The translations under genes were made by a program, and so were the position numbers. Shown here one piece after another: positions 52,965 to 62,232 of a DNA stretch of 64,000 nucleotides. The notes under the pieces were generated by a model that saw only the letters and a list, made by a program, of their open reading frames with translations, searched no databases and was not told the DNA's origin. The stretch's first letter is position 1. Every line of letters starts with the position of its first letter. Source of the DNA: Lewinellaceae bacterium (GTDB lineage Bacteria > Bacteroidota > Bacteroidia > Chitinophagales > Saprospiraceae); assembly GCA_020636155.1 (NCBI GenBank), contig JACJYM010000004.1:212665-276664 (forward strand), written 5' to 3'.

Positions 52965-55271
52965 ATGCATATTAAAAAATTACTGGTACTGCTTTTATTT
53001 CTTCTATCTACAAATGCATTTACTCAGAGGAAATTTGCTCAACTAGATCAAATATTACCAGATCCGAATACCTACAGAACGGCCTCAGGATCACCCGGAA
53101 AAGACTATTGGCAGCAACAAGCAGATTATAACATAAACATAAAACTAGATGAAACCAATCATATCATATATGGTGAAGAAGTAATAACCTACACCAATAA
53201 TTCTCCAGATGTATTATCCTACCTGTGGATACAATTAGATCAAAATGTAAGAGCTAAAGACTCAGATACACATGCGTTACGAACATCTAGTATATCAGAC
53301 AAACAAAGTACAACATCGTTAGAGAATTTCGAAAAAACATTTGATGGTGGATTTAAACTAGAATATGTAAAAGATGGACAAGACAATAACCTTCAGTTTA
53401 CAATAGTTAAAACTATGATGAGGGTGGATCTACCTACTAGTTTAAAACCAAATTCAAAACAAATACTGAAAATAAAGTGGCACTACAATATTAATAATAC
53501 TCGTGAAATCGGAGGTCGATCCGGATATGAACATTTCGACGATGATAATAACGATGTGTATTGTATAGCGCAATTCTATCCGAGGATGTGTGTATATAAT
53601 GATATCGAGGGTTGGCAAAATAAGCAGTTTCTAGGTAGAGGAGAATTTACAGTAGGTTTTGGAGATTTCAAAGTTTCAATTACAGTACCTGATGATTACT
53701 TAGTTGCCGCATCTGGTGAACTTACTAATTCAAAAGACGTTCTCACCCACTTACAGCAAAAACGCTTGCAAGAAGCCAAGTCAGAATTTGAACAACCCAT
53801 AGAAATCGCTACTCTAGAAGAAGCCAATGAAAGAATAAAATCAAAATCAAAAAGAAGTAAAACATGGAATTTCGAAGCTAAAAATGTGAGAGATTTTGCT
53901 TTTGCAGCTTCCAGAAGATTTATTTGGGATGCTCTTAATACAAAATTACCTAATGGAAAAACCGCAATGGCTATGTCCATGTGGGTAAAAGAAGGAGACT
54001 GCTTATGGAGTAAATTTAGTACAAAAGCCGTTGCACATACCCTTAAATGGTATTCGCATTATACTATTGACTACCCCTATCCAGTAGCATGGTCCATTGA
54101 TGGAAATATGGGTATGGAATATCCTATGATATGTTTTAACCATGGAAGATGTGAAGACGATGGCACCTACGATGCTCGCATGAAATACTCACATATAGGC
54201 GTAATTATTCACGAAGTCGGTCACAACTTCTTTCCTATGATAATCAATAGTGATGAAAGACAATGGACCTGGATGGACGAAGGATTAAATACTTTTGTGC
54301 AATATCTCACAGAACAACAATGGGAGCGAAACTACCCTTCCAGAAGAGGTCCAGCACAACTCATAACAGAATATATGGCAGGTGATCAATCTAAAATAGC
54401 CCCAATTATGACCAATTCAGAATCCATATTTCAGTTTGGTAATAATGCATATTTTAAACCCGCTACGGCACTGAACATTCTTAGAGAAACCATATTAGGT
54501 AGAGAACTTTTTGACTATGCCTTTAAAGAGTATGCAACTAAGTGGGCATTCAAACAACCATATCCCGCAGATTTCTTCCGTACCATGGAAGAAGCATCAG
54601 GAGTAGATTTAGATTGGTTTTGGAGGGGTTGGTTTTATACCACTGAGCCAGTTGATATTTCTCTAATAGAAACCAAGCATTTTAAAATAAATCCATTAAA
54701 CCCAGAAGAAAAATTTGAAATTCTTACAGAGGAAAAATCTAGTGAACCAATAAATATTAGTACAATACGAAACAACAATGAAATACTAAAAACTTACAAT
54801 GAAATAGACACAACTATTAATGATTTCTATACCACTTTTGATGAAAACAAACCTAATTATCTTGATAAAGAAAAGTATCAAGAAGAAATCAAAAACTTTG
54901 ATAATACAGACAGTACCATTATTCAAGAAAATAAAAACTATTATCAATTAAGTTTTGAAAATCTCGGTGGCTTACCGATGCCTATCATACTCCAATTTAA
55001 ATATCAAGACGGAACAGATACTATTTATAGAATACCGGCAGAAATCTGGCGTTTTGACGACACCATAGTAACCAAGGTATTTCCAACAGATAAAGAAGTT
55101 AAAGAAATCATTTTAGACCCCTTTTTAGAAACAGCAGATATAGATAGAAGTAACAATTACTATCCGCGAAGAGAAGAGAAAAGTAGATTCGAAATCTTCA
55201 AAGCAAAACAAGAAAAAACAAGAAATCCGATGCAGATAGAAAATGATAGAAAATCAAATTCTAGAACTTAG
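52965..55271 (+). CDS. M1-family metallopeptidase (aminopeptidase N-like)
   Basis: 768 residues from ATG 52965, followed by a signal peptide (about 3-20, STNAFTQ), so exported to the periplasm or beyond. The M1 layout is present: an N-terminal beta domain, the substrate-binding NMGMEYPMICFN (GxMEN-like), and HEVGH with ERQWTWMDEGLN giving the third zinc ligand Glu. C-terminal domains with an acidic, Lys-rich part follow. It removes N-terminal residues from peptides. The frame starts 27 bases earlier at an ATG that overlaps a parS-like site; the inner ATG, which starts the signal peptide, is preferred. Convergent with the alpha/beta hydrolase gene, with no clear terminator. Confidence 0.9.
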   Translation: MHIKKLLVLLLFLLSTNAFTQRKFAQLDQILPDPNTYRTASGSPGKDYWQQQADYNINIKLDETNHIIYGEEVITYTNNSPDVLSYLWIQLDQNVRAKDSDTHALRTSSISDKQSTTSLENFEKTFDGGFKLEYVKDGQDNNLQFTIVKTMMRVDLPTSLKPNSKQILKIKWHYNINNTREIGGRSGYEHFDDDNNDVYCIAQFYPRMCVYNDIEGWQNKQFLGRGEFTVGFGDFKVSITVPDDYLVAASGELTNSKDVLTHLQQKRLQEAKSEFEQPIEIATLEEANERIKSKSKRSKTWNFEAKNVRDFAFAASRRFIWDALNTKLPNGKTAMAMSMWVKEGDCLWSKFSTKAVAHTLKWYSHYTIDYPYPVAWSIDGNMGMEYPMICFNHGRCEDDGTYDARMKYSHIGVIIHEVGHNFFPMIINSDERQWTWMDEGLNTFVQYLTEQQWERNYPSRRGPAQLITEYMAGDQSKIAPIMTNSESIFQFGNNAYFKPATALNILRETILGRELFDYAFKEYATKWAFKQPYPADFFRTMEEASGVDLDWFWRGWFYTTEPVDISLIETKHFKINPLNPEEKFEILTEEKSSEPINISTIRNNNEILKTYNEIDTTINDFYTTFDENKPNYLDKEKYQEEIKNFDNTDSTIIQENKNYYQLSFENLGGLPMPIILQFKYQDGTDTIYRIPAEIWRFDDTIVTKVFPTDKEVKEIILDPFLETADIDRSNNYYPRREEKSRFEIFKAKQEKTRNPMQIENDRKSNSRT

Positions 55272-55290
55272 AAAATACTTATTTAAAGAT

Positions 55291-56112
55291 TTAATTCCTT
55301 GATTCAACATCATTCAAGAATTTTCCCAATTCAATATTAAATTCCTCAGGCTTTTCCATCATGGGTGCATGGCCACATTGGTCAAAGAACACTAGTTTTG
55401 AATTAGGAATCAGTTCATGAAACTTTTCACCCACCCAAGGAGGTGTTACCGTATCTTGTAAACCCCAAATTAACAGCGTTGGGGTTTGAATTTTATTGAG
55501 TTTATCTTCAAGGTTATGTCTCACTGCTGATTTGGCAGTTATTACAACTCTGATACCTTTGCGAATATCATTGACCGTCGCATAGACATCATCCACTAAT
55601 TCCTTAGTCGCTATTTTTGGATCATAAAAGACCATTTCGGCTTTTTCCTTTATATAATTATAATTTCCTCGTCTTGGAAAGGATGTTCCCATAGCATTCT
55701 CAAATAAGCCAGAACTACCAGTAAGGGTCATTGACGCTATTCTTTCTTGATTTTCTAGAGTAACTAATTGAGCAATATGTCCACCCAGACTATTACCCAA
55801 TATATGAACCTTATCAAGTTCTAGAAAGTCTAAGAAACTCTCCACATACTTTACTAAAGACTTAACTCCCAAACTTTTTAATGGTAAAGTAAATATAGGA
55901 AGTATCGGTACTATAATTCTTCGCTCTTGCTTAAAATGAGAACTTATACTGGCAAAATTGCTTAGGCTTCCCATAAGTCCATGAAGTAAAACCAAAGGAA
56001 TACCTTTCGATCCACTTTCAATATCGATATACTCAAACTTATCCCTTTTTATAATTTCGTATTCCTGTCCTATCATATATTTCCTATAAGTGTACCAAGG
56101 AAAAAATTTCAT
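55291..56112 (-). CDS. Alpha/beta hydrolase
   Basis: 273 residues. The alpha/beta fold pattern is clear: the oxyanion motif PLVLLHGLMGS (about 39-49), the nucleophile elbow GNSLGG (Ser108), the acid Asp in WGLQDTVTPP and the His in DQCGHAPMMEKPEEF. It is similar to 2-hydroxy-6-oxohexadienoate-type and esterase-type hydrolases, but the substrate cannot be named. It starts 21 bases after the ctaA gene ends and is probably co-transcribed with it, although no functional link is known. Confidence 0.88.
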   Translation of the reverse strand: MKFFPWYTYRKYMIGQEYEIIKRDKFEYIDIESGSKGIPLVLLHGLMGSLSNFASISSHFKQERRIIVPILPIFTLPLKSLGVKSLVKYVESFLDFLELDKVHILGNSLGGHIAQLVTLENQERIASMTLTGSSGLFENAMGTSFPRRGNYNYIKEKAEMVFYDPKIATKELVDDVYATVNDIRKGIRVVITAKSAVRHNLEDKLNKIQTPTLLIWGLQDTVTPPWVGEKFHELIPNSKLVFFDQCGHAPMMEKPEEFNIELGKFLNDVESRN

Positions 56113-56133
56113 TTAGTCGCAAATCCTAACTTT

Positions 56134-57195
56134 TCATATCTTCTGCTGATAACGTGACTTAAATAAAAGCGTTAAGATACTAGTTAAAAACAATACTGCA
56201 ACTAATTGATGCAATACTCCTAACGAAACCGGGACTTCTCCCTTACTATTTATCAACATAATTATACCAATAAATATTTGACTTATTAACATAAAAAACA
56301 AAAGAGATAAATCTCTTTTCAACGGATAATTACCCTTATTATAAACTTTCAAAATAAACCAAATTACATAAACAAATATAATGTATGCTGTCATCCTATG
56401 TAGAAAATGTACTAAGCTAGGCATAAATACATTTTGATCATAATTAATAAAATTTTCCACTTTCCAAGATTCAGATGAAAATAAAATATGTGGAAAAAAT
56501 TCATTTCCTATCAATGGCCATGTAGGAAAAATCACGGCAGCCTTCATTCCTGATATTATACCACCTAAAAACAATTGCACAAACACTAAACCCAATAATA
56601 TTAAAATTGATCTTCGTTGCAATTTATATTTGGGATTATCAAACCATCCAGAAACATAGGCATAACAATAGTACAATGCTGTATACACAGAAATTGCAAT
56701 CAGAAAATGAATCGATAATTTATACGCATTAACCCAAGGTCTATCTAATAAACCTGATTTAACCATAATCCATCCAAAAACAGCTGCTAAAATAGAAAGT
56801 AAAATTACCCACAATAATTTTTTTATAAGCGGTGGATCTATCCACTTTTTGTATAAAAATATAATGAATGGAACTAAAAAAACAAATCCCATGAATCTAG
56901 CCCATAAACGATGAATAAACTCCCAAAAGAAAATAAACTTAAAGTCCGACATGCTAATACCCTCAAACACTTCACGATATTGAGGGGTATTTTTGTATAA
57001 TTCAAATTTGGCATTCCAGTCAGAGTCAGATAAGGGAGGAATGATACCTCCTATGGGTTCCCACTTGGTTATTGACAATCCTGATTCAGTAAGCCTAGTG
57101 ATTCCACCTAATACTATTTGCATCAAGACCATGACCAATCCAGTAACTATCCACGCTTTGACCCATCTATTGTATTTCATTCTTTCATCATACAT
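56134..57195 (-). CDS. ctaA: Heme A synthase, COX15/CtaA family
   Basis: Oxidises the C8 methyl of heme O to a formyl group to give heme A for aa3/caa3-type cytochrome oxidase, in the inner membrane. 353 residues with about eight helices. The family pattern has ITRLTESGLSITKWEPIGG after helix 1, then WEFIHRLWAR, MVKSGL, LSIHFLIA, VHFLHRMTAY and LHQLVAVLF, which contain the heme-ligand His residues. The frame opens with TTG at 57207, but ATG at 57195 (or 57180) is more likely; a -7-like TAATTTTG at 57212-57205 favours 57180. No ctaB is adjacent. Confidence 0.93.
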   Translation of the reverse strand: MYDERMKYNRWVKAWIVTGLVMVLMQIVLGGITRLTESGLSITKWEPIGGIIPPLSDSDWNAKFELYKNTPQYREVFEGISMSDFKFIFFWEFIHRLWARFMGFVFLVPFIIFLYKKWIDPPLIKKLLWVILLSILAAVFGWIMVKSGLLDRPWVNAYKLSIHFLIAISVYTALYYCYAYVSGWFDNPKYKLQRRSILILLGLVFVQLFLGGIISGMKAAVIFPTWPLIGNEFFPHILFSSESWKVENFINYDQNVFMPSLVHFLHRMTAYIIFVYVIWFILKVYNKGNYPLKRDLSLLFFMLISQIFIGIIMLINSKGEVPVSLGVLHQLVAVLFLTSILTLLFKSRYQQKI

Positions 57196-57685
57196 TTCAG
57201 ATTGCAAAATTAATCATATAAAATTGAAGAATCGAATCAGAAATAAGAAGCAATTCACATTTCTAATTAGTAATAATATAGTTTTAAAATGAAATCATAT
57301 TCATCATTACCAATGTGAAATTGAATATAAATAAATCAATATTTATTTTGAATTGTAGTTAATCACAAAGGATTCATTCTTATAAACACAATAATTAATC
57401 TTAATACATTGAATTATAGATTTTTAACAATTCAACATTAAAATTTTTAAAATCATATACAGCATATTTTTCACGTTCTAAAAGTGGTAATAAGACGTTT
57501 AAAATAGAATTTCAAATTACGAAAAAGTAAAAGATATTAATTTTATATATATATAATTTTCTGTAATTTTATTTTTCCTTATTCAATCGTTATATTTCCA
57601 CAATTTGATTGTCTAAAGTTTTATTTTTATATATCTGTAAATATTAACTTTACGCTTTAAGTATATTCTTAATGTTTATAAGTTT
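57196..57685. other. Long A+T-rich divergent intergenic region
   Basis: 490 bases between ctaA (minus) and dtd (plus). No coding frame is convincing. TAACTTTA at 57645-57652, one base from the -7 consensus, may serve dtd. A 7-base inverted repeat TTGAATT (57409-57415) / AATTCAA (57429-57435) and runs of T/A are seen. No RNA fold or known motif. Confidence 0.4.
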
Positions 57686-58138
57686 ATGAGAGTCATCTTA
57701 CAAAGAGTTACATCCGCATCGGTGTCGGTTGACCAAAATATTGTTGGAAGGATAGAGGCAGGTTTAGTAATCTTATTAGGAATTACTCACGAAGATACAG
57801 CAGAAGATATCCAATACATTATTAATAAAATTTTGCAACTAAGAATATTTAATGATGAAAATGGTAAAATGAATCTCTCTGTTCGAGACATTTCTGGTGA
57901 GTGTTTAATCATAAGTCAGTTTACCTTATATGCCAGTACAAAAAAAGGAAATAGACCTTCTTATATAGATGCGGCATCACCTGATCTTGCCATCCCTTTA
58001 TATGAACAGTTTATTACAGAGTTCCGTCATCACCATCACGCAAAAGTTGCAACTGGTGAGTTTGGTGCGGATATGAAAGTATCGTTAATCAATGATGGCC
58101 CTGTTACAATCACTTTAGATTCGAAAGATAAAAAGTAA
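57686..58138 (+). CDS. dtd: D-aminoacyl-tRNA deacylase
   Basis: Frees tRNA from D-amino acids and from glycine wrongly loaded on tRNA-Ala. The 150-residue protein is full length. The Ser-Gln-Phe-Thr-Leu motif (LIISQFTLYAS) of the active site and the C-terminal NDGPVTI (the Gly-cis-Pro motif region) are seen, with RVILQRVTSASVSV at the start. The stop overlaps the start of the MazG-like gene by one base (TAATG), so they are translationally coupled. Confidence 0.96.
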   Translation: MRVILQRVTSASVSVDQNIVGRIEAGLVILLGITHEDTAEDIQYIINKILQLRIFNDENGKMNLSVRDISGECLIISQFTLYASTKKGNRPSYIDAASPDLAIPLYEQFITEFRHHHHAKVATGEFGADMKVSLINDGPVTITLDSKDKK

Positions 58139-58488
58139 TGGAACTTATACAGTTACAGAATGTAGTAGACACGTGGATAAAAACCTACGGAATTCGTTAT
58201 TTTAGTGAATTGACCAATATGTGTATCCTAATGGAGGAAGTAGGCGAGCTGTCAAGGTATATTGCACGTAAATATGGTGAACAATCTTTTAAGAATGATA
58301 TTTCTAATGATGAAGTAGATCAAGGTATTGAGGATGAAATGGCGGATGTCCTTTGGGTACTAACTTGCCTTGCAAATCAAATGGATATAGATTTGACAGA
58401 AGCTATAAAAAGAAATATAGCCAAAAAGACCAATCGAGATTTCAAAAGACACTTATCAAACAAAAAATTAAGCAGTGAAAATGAATAA
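58138..58488 (+). CDS. MazG-like nucleotide pyrophosphohydrolase
   Basis: 116 residues. The Mg-binding pattern EExxE (MEEVGELSRY) and ExxD (EDEMADVLWVL) marks the MazG/RS21-C6 superfamily. These small all-helical enzymes hydrolyse non-canonical or excess NTPs to NMPs. It begins one base inside dtd and ends eight bases inside the ALDH7 gene, so the three form a tightly packed operon. The substrate is not known. Confidence 0.85.
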   Translation: MELIQLQNVVDTWIKTYGIRYFSELTNMCILMEEVGELSRYIARKYGEQSFKNDISNDEVDQGIEDEMADVLWVLTCLANQMDIDLTEAIKRNIAKKTNRDFKRHLSNKKLSSENE

Positions 58489-60013
58489 AGATTTTTTAAA
58501 AGAATTGGGTTTAGAACATGACAACCAGGGTACTTGGACTGGACTCAACAGTATCAATACTTCAGAATATATTGATTCTTATTCTCCTGTAGACGGCCAG
58601 TTTATTGGAAGAGTCAGCATTACTAGTCCAGAAGTATATGATAAAGTCGTCGCTAAAGCACAGGAAGCATTTAAAGTATGGAAGAAAATACCAGCTCCTA
58701 AGAGAGGAGAAATCATCAGGCAATATGGTGAAGTATTGCGATCAAATAAGGATAATTTAGGAAAATTGGTTTCTTATGAAATGGGGAAATCTTTACAAGA
58801 GGGATACGGTGAGGTACAAGAAATGATTGATATCTGTGATTTTTCGGTCGGTCTTAGCCGTCAATTATATGGGTTGACCATGCACTCAGAAAGACCAGAT
58901 CATAGGATGTATGAACAATGGCATCCCCTTGGAATAGTAGGAATCATTTCAGCATTTAACTTTCCAGTAGCAGTATGGTCTTGGAATGCGATGATCGCTA
59001 TGGTTTGTGGAAATGTAACAATATGGAAAGGCAGCGAAAAAACACCTCTAAATACCGTAGCATGTCAGAAACTTTTTAATAAAGTATTGAAGGATAATAA
59101 CATTCCTGAAGGGGTAGTAAACATTGTAACTGGTGACTATAAAGTAGGCGAAATGATGACGATCGATACGAGAGTTTCATTAATCTCTGCTACAGGATCT
59201 TCAAGAATGGGTAAAATTGTAGGTAGTACTGTCGCATCACGATTCGGTAAGTGCTTATTGGAATTGGGAGGTAACAATGCAATTATTATTACCCCGAGTG
59301 CAGATATAAAATTGGTACTGACTGGTGCTGTATTTGGTGCTGTAGGTACCTGCGGCCAAAGATGCACCAGTACTCGAAGACTAATTATTCATGAGAGTAT
59401 TTATGAAAAAATAAAAGAGGCGCTAATAAATGCTTATGGTCAGTTAAAAATAGGAGATCCATTAGACCAAAACAATCATGTAGGACCACTTATTGACTTA
59501 GATTCAGTCAATATTTACTTGAAAGCCATAGAAATAGCGAAGACTGAAGGTGCTAACTTCATCGTTGAAGGAGGTGTGATGAAAGGTGATAATTTTGAAA
59601 GTGGCTGTTATGTAAAACCATGTATTGCAGAAGTAAGTCCTGAAATGGAAATTGTAAAAAAGGAGACATTTGCACCGATTTTATATATTATGAAATATAG
59701 TGGAGATGTACGAAATGCCATAGAAATCCAAAATTCGGTTCCTCAAGGATTGTCATCAGCCATCATGACCAATAATCTAAAAGAAGCAGAACGGTTTTTA
59801 TCTTCAGAAGGTAGCGATTGTGGCATAGCGAACGTAAATATAGGGACTTCAGGAGCTGAAATAGGTGGTGCATTTGGTGGTGAAAAGGAAACAGGAGGAG
59901 GACGAGAATCGGGATCAGATAGCTGGAAAGCATATATGAGAAGGCAAACAAATACTATCAACTATGGTGATGAAATACCACTTGCTCAAGGAATAAAATT
60001 TGATATTTTTTAA
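58481..60013 (+). CDS. Aldehyde dehydrogenase, ALDH7 (aminoadipate-semialdehyde dehydrogenase type)
   Basis: NAD-dependent oxidation of an aldehyde, in ALDH7 of alpha-aminoadipate semialdehyde in lysine catabolism. 510 residues from ATG 58481. The Rossmann region has ATGSSRMGKIVG, the catalytic Glu is in LELGGNN, and the nucleophile Cys in GTCGQRCTSTRR. IANVNIGTSGAEIGGAFGGEKETGGGRESGSD follows near the end, a Gly-rich stretch usual for ALDH7. The frame opens with GTG six bases earlier; the ATG that overlaps the MazG stop (ATGAATAA) is chosen. Followed by the candidate RNA and terminator. Confidence 0.9.
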   Translation: MNKDFLKELGLEHDNQGTWTGLNSINTSEYIDSYSPVDGQFIGRVSITSPEVYDKVVAKAQEAFKVWKKIPAPKRGEIIRQYGEVLRSNKDNLGKLVSYEMGKSLQEGYGEVQEMIDICDFSVGLSRQLYGLTMHSERPDHRMYEQWHPLGIVGIISAFNFPVAVWSWNAMIAMVCGNVTIWKGSEKTPLNTVACQKLFNKVLKDNNIPEGVVNIVTGDYKVGEMMTIDTRVSLISATGSSRMGKIVGSTVASRFGKCLLELGGNNAIIITPSADIKLVLTGAVFGAVGTCGQRCTSTRRLIIHESIYEKIKEALINAYGQLKIGDPLDQNNHVGPLIDLDSVNIYLKAIEIAKTEGANFIVEGGVMKGDNFESGCYVKPCIAEVSPEMEIVKKETFAPILYIMKYSGDVRNAIEIQNSVPQGLSSAIMTNNLKEAERFLSSEGSDCGIANVNIGTSGAEIGGAFGGEKETGGGRESGSDSWKAYMRRQTNTINYGDEIPLAQGIKFDIF

Positions 60014-60042
60014 AAATTATTTTTTTATTTTTAAAAATGTAG

Positions 60043-60180
60043 TATATTTGTATTGTCTTAAAGAAGTTAAGATATTATAAATTAGAATTAAAGAGCTACC
60101 GCTGCCGCTCGGCAGTTTAATAGGTAGGGGGTTATATAGAATGATGGGGCCTCCAAGTTGTAGAACTTGGGGGCTTTTTT
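60043..60180 (+). ncRNA. Candidate structured small RNA with its own promoter box and terminator
   Basis: TATATTTG at 60043-60050 is an exact -7 box, predicting a transcript from about 60057. CTACC (60096-60100) pairs with GGTAG (60123-60127) around CTGCC-GCTC-GGCAG (60102-60115), a nested hairpin with a tetraloop. A strong terminator hairpin ends at about 60180. There is no ORF and the region is locally more G+C-rich than the surroundings. It could be a free-standing sRNA (a 6S-type RNA is one thought) or simply the 3' end of the ALDH7 operon. No -33 element is clear. Confidence 0.4.
60149..60180 (+). terminator. Strong intrinsic terminator after ALDH7 / candidate RNA
   Basis: GCCTCCAAGTT (60149-60159) pairs with AACTTGGGGGC (60164-60174), one G-T wobble, GTAG loop, then T6 and a further T-rich tail. 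Confidence 0.88.
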
Positions 60181-60221
60181 ATTGTACCCTTTTTATATTC
60201 AATATTTTACTCCAATAAATT

Positions 60222-60229
60222 TACCTTTG
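60222..60229 (+). promoter_or_regulatory. Minus-7 box for the mhpF-mhpE operon
   Basis: TACCTTTG matches TAnnTTTG exactly, 52 bases before the mhpF ATG. No TTG partner is found at 19-23 bases. Confidence 0.4.
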
Positions 60230-60281
60230 TAATTCAGTCTTGATTTATTTCCTCAGTTGTGTAAACTTCTAAATCAAATAT

Positions 60282-61205
60282 ATGGATAAAGTAAAGGTAG
60301 CCATCATCGGATCAGGAAACATAGGCACGGATCTTTTGATAAAAATAATTCGTCAGTCTGATACACTTTCTGTGGCCGCATTTGTAGGAATAGATCCGGA
60401 GTCTGATGGACTCAAGAGAGCAGAGCGAATGGGGATAAAAATCATTTCTTCTGGTGTAGACGGGTTGATTAATACTGAGGAGTGGGACGATATAAAAATT
60501 ATTTTTGATGCGACGAGTGCTAAAGCACATCTTTATAATTGGGAAAAGATAAAAACGTATACAGAGAAAAAAATCATTGATTTAACCCCCGCTGCCATCG
60601 GACCTTATATAGTTCCTCCTGTCAATTTATCCACATTGCATCATGAAAATAATGTGAATATGGTTACCTGTGGAGGCCAGGCAACTATACCTATGGTATA
60701 TGCAGTAAGCCGCGTTGCAAGAGTAAAGTATGCAGAAATTGTGGCTTCCATTGCAAGCAAATCTGCTGGACCCGGAACGAGAGCCAATATTGATGAATTT
60801 ACTGAAACCACCGCAAAAGCGATAGAAAGCATAGGAGGTGCTGAAAGAGGGAAGGCCATTATTATTTTAAATCCGGCCGAACCACCGTTAGTGATGCGAG
60901 ACACGATTTTTACGTTGAGCGAGATTGTTGATAGACAGCTTATTATCAATAGTGTAAACCAGATGGTAGAGGATGTTCGTAAATATGTACCAGGATATGA
61001 ATTACATCAAGAGATACAATTTGAAATAATTGATGAGGAAAACCCGATTTATATTGAAAATCTAGGAATGTGCCATGGACTAAAAACCATGATAATGCTA
61101 AAAGTGAAAGGAGCCGGGCATTACTTACCGGAATACGCCGGAAATCTTGATATCATGACTAGTGCCGCAAAAATTACGGCCGAAATGTTAGTAAATATGC
61201 AATAA
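60282..61205 (+). CDS. mhpF: Acetaldehyde dehydrogenase (acylating)
   Basis: Converts acetaldehyde, CoA and NAD to acetyl-CoA and NADH. The 307-residue protein has VAIIGSGNIGTDL (Rossmann, 6-18), the catalytic Cys in VTCGGQATIPMV, and GPGTRANIDEFTETT. In meta-cleavage pathways it forms a complex with the aldolase encoded next, passing acetaldehyde through a tunnel. It is 7 bases upstream of mhpE. No dioxygenase, hydratase or decarboxylase gene of a ring-cleavage pathway is in this window, so the source of the substrate is not shown here. Confidence 0.93.
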   Translation: MDKVKVAIIGSGNIGTDLLIKIIRQSDTLSVAAFVGIDPESDGLKRAERMGIKIISSGVDGLINTEEWDDIKIIFDATSAKAHLYNWEKIKTYTEKKIIDLTPAAIGPYIVPPVNLSTLHHENNVNMVTCGGQATIPMVYAVSRVARVKYAEIVASIASKSAGPGTRANIDEFTETTAKAIESIGGAERGKAIIILNPAEPPLVMRDTIFTLSEIVDRQLIINSVNQMVEDVRKYVPGYELHQEIQFEIIDEENPIYIENLGMCHGLKTMIMLKVKGAGHYLPEYAGNLDIMTSAAKITAEMLVNMQ

Positions 61206-61212
61206 ATCAAAG

Positions 61213-62232
61213 ATGAAGAACAAAGTTTATATACAAGACGTGACACTCCGTGATGGAATGCATGCAATAAAACATAGTTTTGGAAAAGAAATATTGACGC
61301 AACTTGCCATTGCCTTGGATCAAGCAGGTGTTGATGCTATCGAAATTGCACATGGAGATGGCTTATCCGGCAGTAGCTTCAATTACGGATTTGGAAAACA
61401 TACAGACAAGGAATGGTTGTCTGGCATAGCTGAACAATTACAAAATGCGGTTTTGACTACGCTTTTGCTTCCTGGCATAGGAACAATAGAAGATTTAAAA
61501 GTGGCTAAAGACCTTGGAGTAAAATCTGTGCGAATAGCTACACATTGCACGGAGGCAGACATTGCAATACAGCATATCGCAGAGGCACGAAAAATGGGAT
61601 TGGATGTGGGTGGTTTTCTTATGATGGCACACATGAATACACCCAAAAACTTGGCAAAACAAGCTAAAATTATGGAAGATGCCGGTGCTCATTGTGTTTA
61701 TGTGACAGATTCAGCCGGTGCCTTATTGATGCACGAAGTAGAAGAAAGAGTCGACGCTTTTAAGCTTGAACTGAATAGTGACACTCAAATAGGAATTCAT
61801 TGCCATCACAATTTATCTTTAGGGGTAGCGAATACCATTGTCGCCATGGAAAAAGGGGCTTATCGATTAGATGCCTCTTTAGCTGGAATGGGAGCCGGTG
61901 CAGGAAATTCTCCTCTCGAAGTACTGATTGCTGTACTTAATAAAATGGGGGTAGAACACAATTGTGATTTATTTCGATTGATGGACTTGGCAGATGATAT
62001 AATAAGACCGATGCAGGAACGACCGGTACGGGTTGATAGAGAGACTTTATCTTTGGGTTATGCCGGAGTTTATTCTAGTTTTTTATTACATGCTGAAAAA
62101 GCAGCTAAAAAATATGGACTTGATACCCGCGATATTTTAGTAGAATTAGGAAACCGAAAAATGGTGGGAGGACAAGAAGATATGATTGTCGATGTGGCTT
62201 TGGATATGCACAAAAAAGTGAATCATGATTAA
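61213..62232 (+). CDS. mhpE: 4-hydroxy-2-oxovalerate aldolase
   Basis: Splits 4-hydroxy-2-oxopentanoate into pyruvate and acetaldehyde; the acetaldehyde goes to MhpF. 339 residues. The DRE-TIM fold has the metal/substrate motif VTLRDGMHAIKH at the start, and IHCHHNLSLGVANT with the metal-binding His pair. EIAHGDGLSGSSFNYG and GAGAGNSPLEVLIAVL are typical of DmpG/MhpE. The end overlaps the following aldehyde dehydrogenase gene by 8 bases, so the three form one operon. Confidence 0.94.
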   Translation: MKNKVYIQDVTLRDGMHAIKHSFGKEILTQLAIALDQAGVDAIEIAHGDGLSGSSFNYGFGKHTDKEWLSGIAEQLQNAVLTTLLLPGIGTIEDLKVAKDLGVKSVRIATHCTEADIAIQHIAEARKMGLDVGGFLMMAHMNTPKNLAKQAKIMEDAGAHCVYVTDSAGALLMHEVEERVDAFKLELNSDTQIGIHCHHNLSLGVANTIVAMEKGAYRLDASLAGMGAGAGNSPLEVLIAVLNKMGVEHNCDLFRLMDLADDIIRPMQERPVRVDRETLSLGYAGVYSSFLLHAEKAAKKYGLDTRDILVELGNRKMVGGQEDMIVDVALDMHKKVNHD

